This document shows, piece by piece, positions 19,377-28,616 of a DNA stretch of 64,000 bases. Where the stretch lies: assembly GCF_017571475.1 (NCBI RefSeq), contig NZ_JAGETW010000004.1, positions 186,001-250,000 on the forward strand. Reading direction: 5' to 3'. The notes beneath the pieces are model-generated. The model made no database searches. It was not told the DNA's origin and was given only the letters and a program-made list of their open reading frames with translations. Position numbers and translations under genes: made by a program. Source of the stretch: Thiomicrorhabdus sp. 6S3-12. Its GTDB lineage: Bacteria; Pseudomonadota; Gammaproteobacteria; Thiomicrospirales; Thiomicrospiraceae. The stretch's first letter is position 1, and every line of letters starts with the position of its first letter.

Positions 19377-21134
19377 ATGTCCATCGTACGCCTGAATAAA
19401 GTCACATTTATGGGCCCTTTGGCCCAACGCAGGGAAGCACTGGAAGAATTGCAGGAGCTGGGATGCATGCATCTGCTGGACCTGAACCCTGAGCTACAGG
19501 ATGAAATTCCGGTATTTATCTCCAAAGAAGCCCGCGAAGCTTATCGTTATCTCAGCGGCTGTCCGTCCAAACTGCGTCAGAACCATGATGAAAAGAACTT
19601 CGATTTCGATCAGGTACAGACCCTGACTCTGGATATCAAAAAACGCATTAATGATCTGGAAAACGAGCAGGAATTTTTACGCAAGCGCATCAAAGAGCTA
19701 TCGCCGTGGGGCGAGTTTGTTTTACACCCCTATCAGGAGCTGGAAGAGCGCCGTTTCTGGTTCTATATCGTGCCGCACTACAAAATGGACGAGATTGAAA
19801 GCAAAGAAGAGCCCTGGCAAGTGGTTTTTAAAGACAACCGTTTTAGCTATGTCGTGTTCATTGCGGATGAAGAACCCGTTAAAATGCCGGTACCTCGAAC
19901 GCATACCGGGAATGTCCCCTTATCGGAACTGCAAGAACGTCTGGATGCCAGCGAAGTCGAACTCGAAGAGCAGTTCTGGCAAAGGGTTGGACTCACCCGC
20001 TGGATTGACCTGTTTGGCAAACGCATTGACGCCGCAGACGACAGAGCGTCTCTTGCTCTGGCAGAGCAAATGACCCAGGTCGACGGCGAAGTATTTATCG
20101 TTCAAGGCTGGGCACCGGTGGATCAACATGAAACACTGAAAAGGTTGGCTAAAGAAAAAGGTCTGGCCGTTCACCAAATTGAAGCCGATATCAAAGATCG
20201 TCCGCCCACACTGATGAAAAACACCGAGAAACTCTCGGCGGGTGAAGACATGGTGAATTTCTACTCCACCCCGGCTTATTCCCAATGGGATCCATCCGGT
20301 ATATTGTTTGTCTCCTTCACCCTGTTCTTCTCGATGATTATTGCCGATGCCGGTTATGGTCTGATTTTCGGTCTGATGCTGCTGCTCTATTGGCGTCCCT
20401 TGTCCAAAGGAAAATTCTCGCGCTTTAAATATCTGTTTGCGGCACTCGTCGCCGGAACCATCGGCTATGGCGTCATGGTCGGCAGTTATTTCGGCCATAC
20501 GCCAGCCGAAGAGAGCTTCTGGCATCATTTGAAAATACTCAATATGAACGACCATGGCCAGATGATGGCCGTATCCATTCTGCTGGGTGTCAGCCATTTG
20601 ATTCTCGCCAATGCGATGCAGTTCTGGCAGAACCGCGACCGGGAAAGCGCCAAAGCGAATCTGGGTTGGATTGCGGTTTTTGTCGGCGGTCTGATTGTCT
20701 GGCAAGGAAGCAACAGCGGATTCGTTGTAATGGGATTGGGCGGATTGACGATCCTGTGGTTCAGCAGTCCGAACGACAACGCTTTGAAACGCCTCCTTGG
20801 CGGCCTGATGGCTCTAACCAATGTATCGCAAGCCTTTTCTGACGTATTGAGCTACTTACGCTTATTCGCGCTGGGGCTGGCAAGTGCCCAGCTGGCGATC
20901 ACCTTCAATGAACTGGCATCCGATGTGATGCAAAGCATGCCCGGTATCGGCGTGTTCTTCGCGATTCTTATTTACATTCTCGGTCACGGTTTAAACCTGC
21001 TTCTTGCCATTATGAGCGGCGTGGTACACGGGCTGCGTCTGAACGTCATCGAATTCTTTAACTGGGGGCTGAAAGACGAAGGCTACCCTTTTCAACCTTT
21101 TATTAAACGCGAGGTAAAACAATGGAAGCGCTAA
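19377..21134 (+). CDS. ntpI: V-type ATP synthase subunit I (a-type stator)
   Basis: Membrane stator that provides the ion half-channels. The 585-residue protein has a soluble N-terminal half (about 1-300) with coiled coil, then about seven membrane segments from GILFVSFTLFFSMII onward. The segment SYLRLFALGLASAQ (about 495) holds the conserved Arg that faces the rotor glutamate. GGAGG precedes the ATG, which lies one base after the subunit D stop. Confidence 0.94.
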   Translation: MSIVRLNKVTFMGPLAQRREALEELQELGCMHLLDLNPELQDEIPVFISKEAREAYRYLSGCPSKLRQNHDEKNFDFDQVQTLTLDIKKRINDLENEQEFLRKRIKELSPWGEFVLHPYQELEERRFWFYIVPHYKMDEIESKEEPWQVVFKDNRFSYVVFIADEEPVKMPVPRTHTGNVPLSELQERLDASEVELEEQFWQRVGLTRWIDLFGKRIDAADDRASLALAEQMTQVDGEVFIVQGWAPVDQHETLKRLAKEKGLAVHQIEADIKDRPPTLMKNTEKLSAGEDMVNFYSTPAYSQWDPSGILFVSFTLFFSMIIADAGYGLIFGLMLLLYWRPLSKGKFSRFKYLFAALVAGTIGYGVMVGSYFGHTPAEESFWHHLKILNMNDHGQMMAVSILLGVSHLILANAMQFWQNRDRESAKANLGWIAVFVGGLIVWQGSNSGFVVMGLGGLTILWFSSPNDNALKRLLGGLMALTNVSQAFSDVLSYLRLFALGLASAQLAITFNELASDVMQSMPGIGVFFAILIYILGHGLNLLLAIMSGVVHGLRLNVIEFFNWGLKDEGYPFQPFIKREVKQWKR

Positions 21135-21568
21135 TCACCACCTTAGGCTGGATTGGAATTTATGCACCGATGGCTCTAGGGGCCATCGGCAGTATTATCG
21201 GCTGTGCCCGTGCCGGTCAGGCAGCCTGTGGCGCCTTGCTGGATACGGAAACGGGACATGGCCGCTTTATCGGTGTATCGGCAATGCCCTCATCTCAGAC
21301 CATTTACGGTATCGTCATTATGTTTACCCTGGAACGCGCAGTAACCATCGATAACGCTCCCGGCCTGTTCGCGATAGGCGTACTGTCCGGTTTTGCACTG
21401 CTCTGGAGTGGTATGCGTCAGGGTGATGCCTGTGCTTCAGCCATCCATGTCAGTAAGAGCAAACCGGAAGTGTTTGGTCTCTCGATTGCGCCGGCCGCCA
21501 TTGTTGAAGGCTTTGCGGTATTTGCCTTCATCTTCGCCCTGGTTATCAGTGGCGGAATTCCAGCCTAG
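21122..21568 (+). CDS. ntpK: V-type ATP synthase subunit K (c ring), sodium-type residues
   Basis: Rotor-ring proteolipid of 148 residues with four membrane helices (two hairpins). The ion carboxylate is the Glu in AAIVEGFAV. Compared from memory with Enterococcus NtpK, the other sodium ligands also appear: Gln and Tyr in PSSQTIYG (Ser replacing Thr-64) and Gln in SGMRQGD. This suggests Na+ rather than H+ coupling. The start overlaps the subunit I stop by 13 nt. Confidence 0.94.
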   Translation: MEALITTLGWIGIYAPMALGAIGSIIGCARAGQAACGALLDTETGHGRFIGVSAMPSSQTIYGIVIMFTLERAVTIDNAPGLFAIGVLSGFALLWSGMRQGDACASAIHVSKSKPEVFGLSIAPAAIVEGFAVFAFIFALVISGGIPA

Positions 21569-21587
21569 CCGCCAGAGGAGATAGTCT

Positions 21588-22253
21588 ATGTCTAACGAAC
21601 AACTCTCTTCCGGCGTGCAGGATCTGGTAGATCGTTTGCGGGAAAAAGGGATCGAAGAAGGTCGTCATCAAGCCGAAGAAATAACCAATAACGCCAAAAA
21701 AGAAGCGCATGACATTATCACCTCAGCCAAACAGGAAGCCGAATTGATTATCAGTCAGGCGCGTCACGAAAGGGAACAATTGGAAAAAGCGGGACGCGAT
21801 GCCATGAATCTGGCAGCCCGCGATGCGATTTTGGAACTTAAAGAAACCCTCTCCCACCAGTTCAGCGAGCAGGTACATGGTTTGGTATCCCATCACTTAC
21901 GCGACGAAGATCTGCTGCAAAGAGTGATCCTGGAAATTGCCGGCAAAGCCCGCCCGACGCAAGAAACCGCTACCTTCGAATTACTGCTGCCGGAAGACGT
22001 CATCGGCTTAAAAGAACTGCGCCTGCATCCTGAAAACGTTCAAGAAGGAACCTTGAGCCATTTCGTACTCTCCGTCTCGGCGGAAATGCTACGCGAAGGC
22101 GTCACGATCGGCAGCCATGCCGGTGATGGTGTACGCATCCGCCTGGTGGATGAAGATATTGAAATTGATCTCAGCACGCAAGCCATAACGACCCTATTTC
22201 TGGAACATCTGTTGCCCCGCTTCCGCGCTCTTCTCGAAGGCAGTATTAAATAG
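21588..22253 (+). CDS. ntpE: V-type ATP synthase subunit E
   Basis: Peripheral stalk subunit, 221 residues. The N-terminal half is a long charged helix (EEITNNAKKEAHDIITSAKQEAELIISQARHE region, about 20-85); the C-terminal half is a globular domain that binds the V1 head. AGAGGAG precedes the ATG at 21588. In the chlamydia-type order this would be the first gene; here it is fifth. Confidence 0.88.
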   Translation: MSNEQLSSGVQDLVDRLREKGIEEGRHQAEEITNNAKKEAHDIITSAKQEAELIISQARHEREQLEKAGRDAMNLAARDAILELKETLSHQFSEQVHGLVSHHLRDEDLLQRVILEIAGKARPTQETATFELLLPEDVIGLKELRLHPENVQEGTLSHFVLSVSAEMLREGVTIGSHAGDGVRIRLVDEDIEIDLSTQAITTLFLEHLLPRFRALLEGSIK

Positions 22254-22255
22254 GT

Positions 22256-22921
22256 ATGACTATGCAAAGCCACCAATACTTCACGCTCATTTCCAGTCTG
22301 CCCAATCTACCCGCACGCTTTGACACGCCCAACTATGAGCCGATTAGCCAACTGCGTCTGGAGCAACGCCTGCAAATGCTGGAAAAAGAAGATGCGAAGA
22401 CACTGGCGGCATTACAGAAATTTTTCCATTGGGAGCATCATCCTCAGCAGCATACTGACCTTGAAGTGGTCGAAGTCCTGAAAACATTTCTTGACGAGAT
22501 TGACAACCCGCTCTCCCGCAACCTGGTGCTGCATATGATGAATGTGCGTTTCATCAATGCCGCATTACGCCTGCGCCAGGCAGGTCGGCCATTTCCGCCA
22601 TCCGTCGACAGCTGGTGGCACCGCCATGTAAAGCGTCACTGGGATCAAACCGATCTCGGCATGTCGGCGCGTTACCCATGGGTCAACGACCTGCATAGTC
22701 TGCTTGAAGCCAAGGACGTAAAAGGCGTACACCACAAGACGGTCGATATTCTTTGGCAATATCTGCTGCGCAAGTCATTGAACTACACTTTCAGCTTTGA
22801 GGCGGTAATCCTCTATAACGCCCGCTGGCACCTGATTCACGGTTGGCAAAAACAGAACAGCGAACAGGGAAAAACCCAATTCAACTTACTTTTAGAAGAG
22901 GCCTTAGGTAATCATGTCTGA
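22256..22921 (+). CDS. DUF2764 protein, V-ATPase accessory subunit
   Basis: Protein of 221 residues encoded between subunits E and A, the same relative place as the DUF2764 gene of bacterial V-ATPase operons in chlamydiae and Bacteroidetes. The start QYFTLISSLPNLP matches the family opening. It is Trp- and His-rich and soluble. No classical subunit C gene is present, so it probably links the central rotor to the membrane ring; that role is inferred from position. It starts at 22256 or 22262 and overlaps the subunit A start by 8 nt. Confidence 0.8.
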   Translation: MTMQSHQYFTLISSLPNLPARFDTPNYEPISQLRLEQRLQMLEKEDAKTLAALQKFFHWEHHPQQHTDLEVVEVLKTFLDEIDNPLSRNLVLHMMNVRFINAALRLRQAGRPFPPSVDSWWHRHVKRHWDQTDLGMSARYPWVNDLHSLLEAKDVKGVHHKTVDILWQYLLRKSLNYTFSFEAVILYNARWHLIHGWQKQNSEQGKTQFNLLLEEALGNHV

Positions 22922-24695
22922 ACAAAATATTCCTTTTGCCAAAGTCACTGGTGTAAACGGCAATATCGTTTCCATTGAACATCCTCATGGCCACCTGATG
23001 AAAAATGAAGTGGCCTATGTGCATGTCGGTGACGAACAACTCAAAGCCGAAGTCCTGCGCATCCGCGGCAAAACGGCCGACCTGCAGGTTTATGAAGAAA
23101 CCGCAGGCGTCAAAGTCGGCGATCAGGTTCAACTGACCGGAGAACTGCTTTCCGCGGAACTGGGACCCGGCCTGCTCGGGAAAGTCTATGACGGCTTGCA
23201 AAACCCGCTGCATTCGGTGGCAAGCGCCCACGGTTTCTTTCTCCCTCGTGGCAAGTATTTGAATGCCTTGGACAATGTGCACAAATGGGCATTCAACCCT
23301 CTGGTTCGTTCTGGGGAAAAAGTGATTGCCAGTCAACCCATCGGCACCGTTCAGGAAGGCCGTTTTACACACAAAATCATGGCGCCATTCAACCTTAAGG
23401 GCGAAGCGGAAATCACTTGGATTCAGGGCGGCAGCTTCAGCGTCGATGAACCGATTGCCCGTATTCGAGATCAACAGGGGCGCGAAGAAGTCATTACCCT
23501 GAAACAAAAATGGCCGGTGCGCATCCCGATCCCGGAGAAACTGATTGAAAAACGCATTGCCGAACGAAAATTTCCCGATGAACCCCTTATTACCACTCTG
23601 CGTCTGATCGACACCTTTTTCCCGATTGCCAAAGGCGGTACTGCTTGTATTCCCGGTCCATTCGGAGCGGGCAAGACGGTACTGCAAAGTTTGATATCGC
23701 GTTATTCATCGGCGGATATCGTTATCGTAGTCGCCTGTGGCGAACGTGCTGGCGAGGTGGTGGAAACCATTGAAACCTTTGCCGAGATGAAAGACCCGAA
23801 AGGTGAAGGGACTTTGATGGAACGCACCATTGTTATCTGTAATACCTCATCCATGCCGGTTGCCGCCCGTGAAGCCTCTATCTATATGGGCGTTACCTTG
23901 GCCGAATACTACCGCCAAATGGGTTACGACACTCTGGTTCTGGCGGACTCCACGTCGCGCTGGGCCCAGGCGATGCGTGAAACATCAGGACGACTGGAAG
24001 AAATTCCCGGCGAAGAGGCCTTTCCTGCCTATCTCGACTCGGCTATCAAGAACATTTACGAACGCGCCGGCGTAATTGAAAATCTTGATCGTCAAAAAGG
24101 CAGTCTGACGCTTATCGGTACCGTCTCTCCTGCGGGCGGTAACTTTGAAGAACCGGTTACCCAATCAACCTTAGGTACCGTAAAAACCTTCCTTGGTCTT
24201 TCCTATGACCGTGCCTATAAACGCTACTACCCTGCCATCGATCCGCTTATCTCATGGTCGCGTTACGGGCTGCAGTTAAAGGACTATTTTGATAAACATA
24301 TCGCCCCGGACTGGACAGACAGTATAGAACGAGTGCGAGAGATACTGGTCAAAGCGGAAGGTATCGAACAAATGATGCAGGTAACCGGCGAAGAAGGGAT
24401 AACCCAGGATGACTTCATCCTCTTCCAAAAAGCAAAAATGCTTGATCTGGTCTATCTTCAGCAAGACGCCTTCGACCCGGTCGATGTCTCGGTTGACCTA
24501 AATCGCCAGAAAGAAAACTTCACCCTGTTGAAGAAAATTGTCGATACAGATTTTGAGTTTAATGAGAAACAGGACGCCAGCGCATTTTTTACGAAAATCA
24601 CCGGTATTTTCAAGAATATGAACTACTCAGTCTATGCCTCAGGTGAGTACAACAAGCATTTAAATGAAATCAACAAGATGATTGAAGCATATTAA
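22914..24695 (+). CDS. ntpA: V-type ATP synthase subunit A (catalytic)
   Basis: Catalytic V1 subunit of 593 residues. Walker A is GPFGAGKTVLQ (about 247); Walker B-type segment is YDTLVLADSTSRWAQAMRE (about 340), followed by PGEEAFPAYLDSAIKNIYERAG. A non-homologous insert precedes the P-loop, as in A/V-type A subunits. It is last in this operon and is followed by a strong terminator, so the B gene does not follow A. Confidence 0.97.
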   Translation: MSEQNIPFAKVTGVNGNIVSIEHPHGHLMKNEVAYVHVGDEQLKAEVLRIRGKTADLQVYEETAGVKVGDQVQLTGELLSAELGPGLLGKVYDGLQNPLHSVASAHGFFLPRGKYLNALDNVHKWAFNPLVRSGEKVIASQPIGTVQEGRFTHKIMAPFNLKGEAEITWIQGGSFSVDEPIARIRDQQGREEVITLKQKWPVRIPIPEKLIEKRIAERKFPDEPLITTLRLIDTFFPIAKGGTACIPGPFGAGKTVLQSLISRYSSADIVIVVACGERAGEVVETIETFAEMKDPKGEGTLMERTIVICNTSSMPVAAREASIYMGVTLAEYYRQMGYDTLVLADSTSRWAQAMRETSGRLEEIPGEEAFPAYLDSAIKNIYERAGVIENLDRQKGSLTLIGTVSPAGGNFEEPVTQSTLGTVKTFLGLSYDRAYKRYYPAIDPLISWSRYGLQLKDYFDKHIAPDWTDSIERVREILVKAEGIEQMMQVTGEEGITQDDFILFQKAKMLDLVYLQQDAFDPVDVSVDLNRQKENFTLLKKIVDTDFEFNEKQDASAFFTKITGIFKNMNYSVYASGEYNKHLNEINKMIEAY

Positions 24696-24786
24696 ATACT
24701 GCTTGAATCATCTTGTTCAAAAACCGGTTTTTCTGCCTAGCAGAAATCCCCCATCAAAAATTAAACCTTAAATTCAACGAACGCTT

Positions 24787-24812
24787 AAAACCGGCTTGAG
24801 CCGGTTTTTTTC
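24787..24812. terminator. Terminator after the V-ATPase operon
   Basis: AAAACCGGC / GCCGGTTTT with a tight 4-nt loop and seven T. It also ends the convergent minus-strand cluster. Confidence 0.88.
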
Positions 24813-24840
24813 TCGCAAAACAGAATGTCTCCGGATCGTC

Positions 24841-26076
24841 TCAACCCGACTTGGGCATTACCGGCTGTGGGTATAAAGGAATACTCTCGTCGATAATTGA
24901 ATCCGTGTTTACCGGAATCTGTTCGCCGATCAACCTTTTGCCCAGCGTAAAATCCATCGGACTATTGATCGCTTCCAGAGCCTGCAATCGATCTCCCATC
25001 ATATGCAGAACAGAGAAACTGCCGCTGGAAGGATCACCGCGCAGCATAGAGGTGTAATCCGGCCGCACGATACCGGCAATCTGTAAACGAATATCGAACT
25101 GATCGGACCAGAACCAGGGAACTTCGCTGCGTGGCGCCGGCTTATTCATAATCTGAGCGACGATCATACGAGCCTGAGCGGTTGCATTCTGTACTGACTC
25201 CAAGCGCAAGGAAGTTTGCAATAAAGCATGAATCTGACGCGTACAATCGCCGGCCGCAAAGATGTTTGCATGACTGCTGCGACACTGATCATCGATCACA
25301 ATCCCGTCGTCGCATTTCAGCCCTGCCTTCTGAGCAAGTTCGGTATTGGCAACGGCACCTATGCCAATTACCACGACGTCTGCAGGCCAGGTAAGCCCGT
25401 CCTCGGCCTCAACCGCCATCACCTGGTGTTCGCCTTGCAATGCCGACACATTGACGTTGCACACTACCTTCACACCAGCCGCTTCATGCATACTCTGATA
25501 GTATTCAGACACCTGCGGCGATGCGCTGCGCTCCATTACCCGGCTGGCGCGTTCCAGTACGGTCACATCCAGTCCTTGTTTGACACAGGATGCGGCCAGT
25601 TCCAACCCCACATAACCGGCACCGATAATTACCAACCGCCCCTTCTCAGGCAAAGCGTCCTTGATCGCCTGCGCATCGTCGATGCCACGCAAGGAAAACA
25701 CATGCTTCAAGCCCACTCCTTTGATCGGCAGGTCACGCGGTCGAGAACCGGTGCTCAACACCAGAGAGCTATAACTTAATTGCTCACCGTCATCCAAGCG
25801 CACACGACACTCTTCCGCCTGAATAGATTGCACCCGACAGCCTTTTATTAACTGTATCTGCTTCTGTGCATAATAGGATTCCGGTTTGACCAGCAACGCA
25901 TCGACACCAATCTCGCCATTGATAACGCCTTTAGATAGAGGCGGACGCTGATACGGCGCATAGGCTTCCTCACCGATCAGCGTGATCGTGCCCGAATAGC
26001 CTGCCTGAGCCAAACCGGTCGCGACCGTTGCACCGGCCAGTCCCGCACCGACAATAACGACACCTGCATCACTCAT
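24841..26076 (-). CDS. FAD/NAD(P)-dependent ferredoxin reductase
   Basis: Pyridine-nucleotide reductase of the putidaredoxin/rhodocoxin reductase type, 411 residues. FAD site VVIVGAGLAGATVA at the N-terminus, YQRPPLSKG (about 50), second Rossmann motif VIIGAGYVGLELA (about 150) for NAD(P)H, and FAD-contacting IFAAGDCTR (about 270). It would pass electrons to the 2Fe-2S ferredoxin encoded two genes upstream. The ATG at 26076 is one base after the RidA-like stop, implying coupled translation. Confidence 0.9.
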   Translation of the reverse strand: MSDAGVVIVGAGLAGATVATGLAQAGYSGTITLIGEEAYAPYQRPPLSKGVINGEIGVDALLVKPESYYAQKQIQLIKGCRVQSIQAEECRVRLDDGEQLSYSSLVLSTGSRPRDLPIKGVGLKHVFSLRGIDDAQAIKDALPEKGRLVIIGAGYVGLELAASCVKQGLDVTVLERASRVMERSASPQVSEYYQSMHEAAGVKVVCNVNVSALQGEHQVMAVEAEDGLTWPADVVVIGIGAVANTELAQKAGLKCDDGIVIDDQCRSSHANIFAAGDCTRQIHALLQTSLRLESVQNATAQARMIVAQIMNKPAPRSEVPWFWSDQFDIRLQIAGIVRPDYTSMLRGDPSSGSFSVLHMMGDRLQALEAINSPMDFTLGKRLIGEQIPVNTDSIIDESIPLYPQPVMPKSG

Positions 26077-26077
26077 A

Positions 26078-26482
26078 TCAATCAACCGGCTTTTTATAAG
26101 CAACCAGATCAATCTCGACCAGCGCGTCCCGACCCAATTCAGCCACGCCGAAAGTCGTACGACCGGGCAGATACTCTTTCTTAAAATGGCCGACAATAAT
26201 CTCGTTCATGGCGTGGAAATCCCGTTTGAAATGCGTCATGTAGATACGCAGAAACATGACATTGTCAAAAGTGTACCCTGCGTGCTCAAGAATCAGTCGC
26301 AGATTCTCGAACACCAGCTTTGTCTGTGCCTGTATATCATCCGGCAAAGGCGCTTGCGGATCTTTCGGGTCGGTGGGCAACTGACCGGTTACATGCAGCC
26401 AGCCGGCCGCTTCTACCGCGTGATGATAAGGCGACGCCGGTGGCGCAGCGGTTTCGACAAAATGATGTGTAATACCTTCCAA
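26078..26482 (-). CDS. RidA/YjgF family protein
   Basis: Rid proteins hydrolyse reactive enamine/imine intermediates or act in degradation pathways (as RutC does). The 134-residue product has the family elements VTGQLPTDP, QAQTKLVFENLRLILEHAGYTFDNVMFLRIYMT and GRTTFGVAEL with the Arg that binds substrate carboxylate in RidA, followed by VEIDLVAYKK. The start is TTG at 26482 with AGGAG 6 nt upstream; no early ATG exists. Probably specific to the pathway of this cluster. Confidence 0.88.
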   Translation of the reverse strand: MEGITHHFVETAAPPASPYHHAVEAAGWLHVTGQLPTDPKDPQAPLPDDIQAQTKLVFENLRLILEHAGYTFDNVMFLRIYMTHFKRDFHAMNEIIVGHFKKEYLPGRTTFGVAELGRDALVEIDLVAYKKPVD

Positions 26483-26524
26483 AATCAGCTCCTTAGAAAT
26501 TGCCGTTACAGTGAAAATAGAGTT

Positions 26525-26845
26525 TTAAATGAATTGCGATTCAGGCATCTGCAATACCAGCCCATCAAGCTCCGGCACCAGATTTATCTGGCAGGCCAGA
26601 CGGCTGTTTTCCGCAAGATCGGAGCGCGAAGCCAGCAAAGCTTCTTCCATGGGAGAGGCTTCCCCCACCTGTTGACTCCACTTCGGGTCGACAAATACGT
26701 GGCAGGTCGCACAGTTACAGTTACCGCCGCAATCGCCCTCAATACCGTCGATGCCGTTATTGATCGCCGCTTCCATCGCCGTCATGCCTTCGTCGGCATC
26801 GACGGTGTAAGATGTGCCGTCAAAGGACAAAAATGTAATTTGCAT
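26525..26845 (-). CDS. 2Fe-2S ferredoxin (adrenodoxin type)
   Basis: One-electron carrier of 106 residues. Cluster ligands are three Cys in CGGNCNCATCHVF (C-x5-C-x2-C, with one extra Cys) and a fourth in RLACQI, as in putidaredoxin and terpredoxin. Such ferredoxins usually serve a P450 or Rieske oxygenase, neither of which is encoded nearby. Good GGAG before the ATG. Confidence 0.93.
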   Translation of the reverse strand: MQITFLSFDGTSYTVDADEGMTAMEAAINNGIDGIEGDCGGNCNCATCHVFVDPKWSQQVGEASPMEEALLASRSDLAENSRLACQINLVPELDGLVLQMPESQFI

Positions 26846-26892
26846 TAATATCTCCTATTGGATTGATTAGTTAAATTCGCTTAAATCTACTT

Positions 26893-27720
26893 CTACGACT
26901 GAGCCGCGAAACCCATCACCTGAGCCAGTTCAGCTTCTGTGAATTCGTCATAGGCGACCTCTTTTTCCAAATGCGCTTCCAAGCGTTGTCGAATGGAGGC
27001 CAGCGAAGCTTCGTCGAGTCGACGAGGTCGCGGGACATCGATGTCGATGACCTCACTGATCGTGCCGGGCGAACCCGAAAACAGGACCAGACGATCCGCC
27101 AGATAGAGGGCTTCGTCGAGATCGTGCGTCACCATAATCACCGTGGCGTCGGTGGCCTGCCAGGTCATCAGCAGATAATTCTGCATAATGCGCCGAGTCT
27201 GATGATCGAGTGCGGCAAAGGGTTCGTCCATCAACAGCAGTCCCGGTTGCATCGCAAACGCACGCACCAGCGCCACCCTCTGTTTCATACCGCCGCTGAG
27301 TTCGTCCGGAACCTTGTCCGCATAGTCCTCAAGCCCGACATTCGCCAGTAGCTCCATTGCCCGTTGTCTCGCCTCCTTGCGCGGCATACCGCGATTGCGA
27401 AATGCAAAGGCGACGTTGTCGCAGGCGGACAACCATGGAAACAGGTTATAATGCTGGAACAGCAGCGCCACATTCTCCGTCGGCCCGGCCACTTCACGCC
27501 CTCCGACAAACACGTAACCTTCGCTCGGTTCATCCAGTCCCGCGGCAAGACCGAGCATGGTGCTTTTGCCGCAGCCGCTGGGACCGATAATCACCGTAAA
27601 ACTACCACCGGGCACCTTGAGCGAGACATCCTGTGTCGCCTTTTTTTCGCCAAAACTTTTACTGACGTTTTCAAATACGACCTGTGTCGGACGGCGCTTT
27701 TTTTCGTTTATATTGCTCAT
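26893..27720 (-). CDS. ABC transporter ATP-binding protein (nitrate/sulfonate/taurine type)
   Basis: Energises the importer with the permease encoded upstream. The 275-residue protein has Walker A GPSGCGKST, Q-loop LFQHYNLFPW, signature LSGGMKQRVALVRAF and Walker B LLLMDEPFAALD, followed by the switch His in VTHDLDEA. The family (SsuB/TauB/NrtD-like) imports small organic or inorganic anions. The ATG at 27720 overlaps the permease stop as ATGA. Confidence 0.94.
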   Translation of the reverse strand: MSNINEKKRRPTQVVFENVSKSFGEKKATQDVSLKVPGGSFTVIIGPSGCGKSTMLGLAAGLDEPSEGYVFVGGREVAGPTENVALLFQHYNLFPWLSACDNVAFAFRNRGMPRKEARQRAMELLANVGLEDYADKVPDELSGGMKQRVALVRAFAMQPGLLLMDEPFAALDHQTRRIMQNYLLMTWQATDATVIMVTHDLDEALYLADRLVLFSGSPGTISEVIDIDVPRPRRLDEASLASIRQRLEAHLEKEVAYDEFTEAELAQVMGFAAQS

Positions 27721-28616
27721 CGACGGTACTCCCACCACAACAAACGACGCTGAATCAGCAACAGCAGTCGATCAATAACAAATCCCAGAACACCAATGGT
27801 GATAATCCCCACCATCACCAGTTTCATGTTGTACATCTGCTGGCCGAGAATAATCAGATATCCGAGTCCGGAATTGATACCGGCCATCTCTCCGGCCAGC
27901 ACCGCCATCCACGCGGCAAAGAAACTCATGCGTGCCATGACCATTAAATCGGGCGCGGCTGCCGGGATAATGACACGAGTCCACATATGCGTGCTGCTGG
28001 TTCCAAGACTGCGCCCCACTTTCAGCATCTCTTCCGGAACACTGTCGAAAGCGGCGACCGCCGAGACCGTCATCGAGCCGAAAATCGCCATAAAGACCAC
28101 AAAAATCGCTGCCGGTGAACCGATCCCGACCAGTGCGATGGCAAACGGAATCCAGGCCACAGGAGAGACCGGAGCCAGAGTCTGTACAATTGGAAAACAA
28201 ACACGGCGCAACGGCTTATAACGTACGATCAGCGCACCAACCAGCAGTGCCGCCAAGATCCCCAGAAGATAACCGATAGCGACGCGGCTTAAGGTATCGA
28301 AAATAGCGCCCAGAAATGTCGTGCGCTGTGCGCCGATGCCAGCCGGTGCGGGTCCCTGCAATAGATAAGGTATGGTTTCACTCGGAGGCGGCAAAATCCG
28401 CGGATTAAGCACTTCGGTATAAGCCCCCAATTCCCAAAGCGCGGCAATCAGCAACCAGGCGAACAGCAACCAACCCGCTTCGCTCCAGGCCAATCGCATG
28501 CGACTGGGTTTCACCGTGATGCTGCGAGATGCACGTGTTTTCGGGGCAGCAGAAGCAGTGGCTTTTTCAGCTGCGGCGTTTTCAAATATTTCGGACTCGG
28601 GTCGATTACCGGTCAT
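27717..28616 (-). CDS. ABC transporter permease (nitrate/sulfonate/taurine type)
   Basis: Membrane subunit, 299 residues, with about six helices after a polar N-terminal extension (about 45 residues). The EAA-type cytoplasmic loop is visible around VPEEMLKVGRSLGTSSTHMWTRVIIPAAAPDL. The ATG at 28616 (GGAG 8 nt upstream) overlaps the DUF1116 gene stop as ATGA. Partner of the ATPase and of the binding protein that heads the cluster. Confidence 0.93.
   Translation of the reverse strand: MTGNRPESEIFENAAAEKATASAAPKTRASRSITVKPSRMRLAWSEAGWLLFAWLLIAALWELGAYTEVLNPRILPPPSETIPYLLQGPAPAGIGAQRTTFLGAIFDTLSRVAIGYLLGILAALLVGALIVRYKPLRRVCFPIVQTLAPVSPVAWIPFAIALVGIGSPAAIFVVFMAIFGSMTVSAVAAFDSVPEEMLKVGRSLGTSSTHMWTRVIIPAAAPDLMVMARMSFFAAWMAVLAGEMAGINSGLGYLIILGQQMYNMKLVMVGIITIGVLGFVIDRLLLLIQRRLLWWEYRR

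Noticed and set aside
26186-26848. 220-codon plus-strand frame across the RidA and ferredoxin genes
   Set aside because: It crosses two well-supported genes in antisense.
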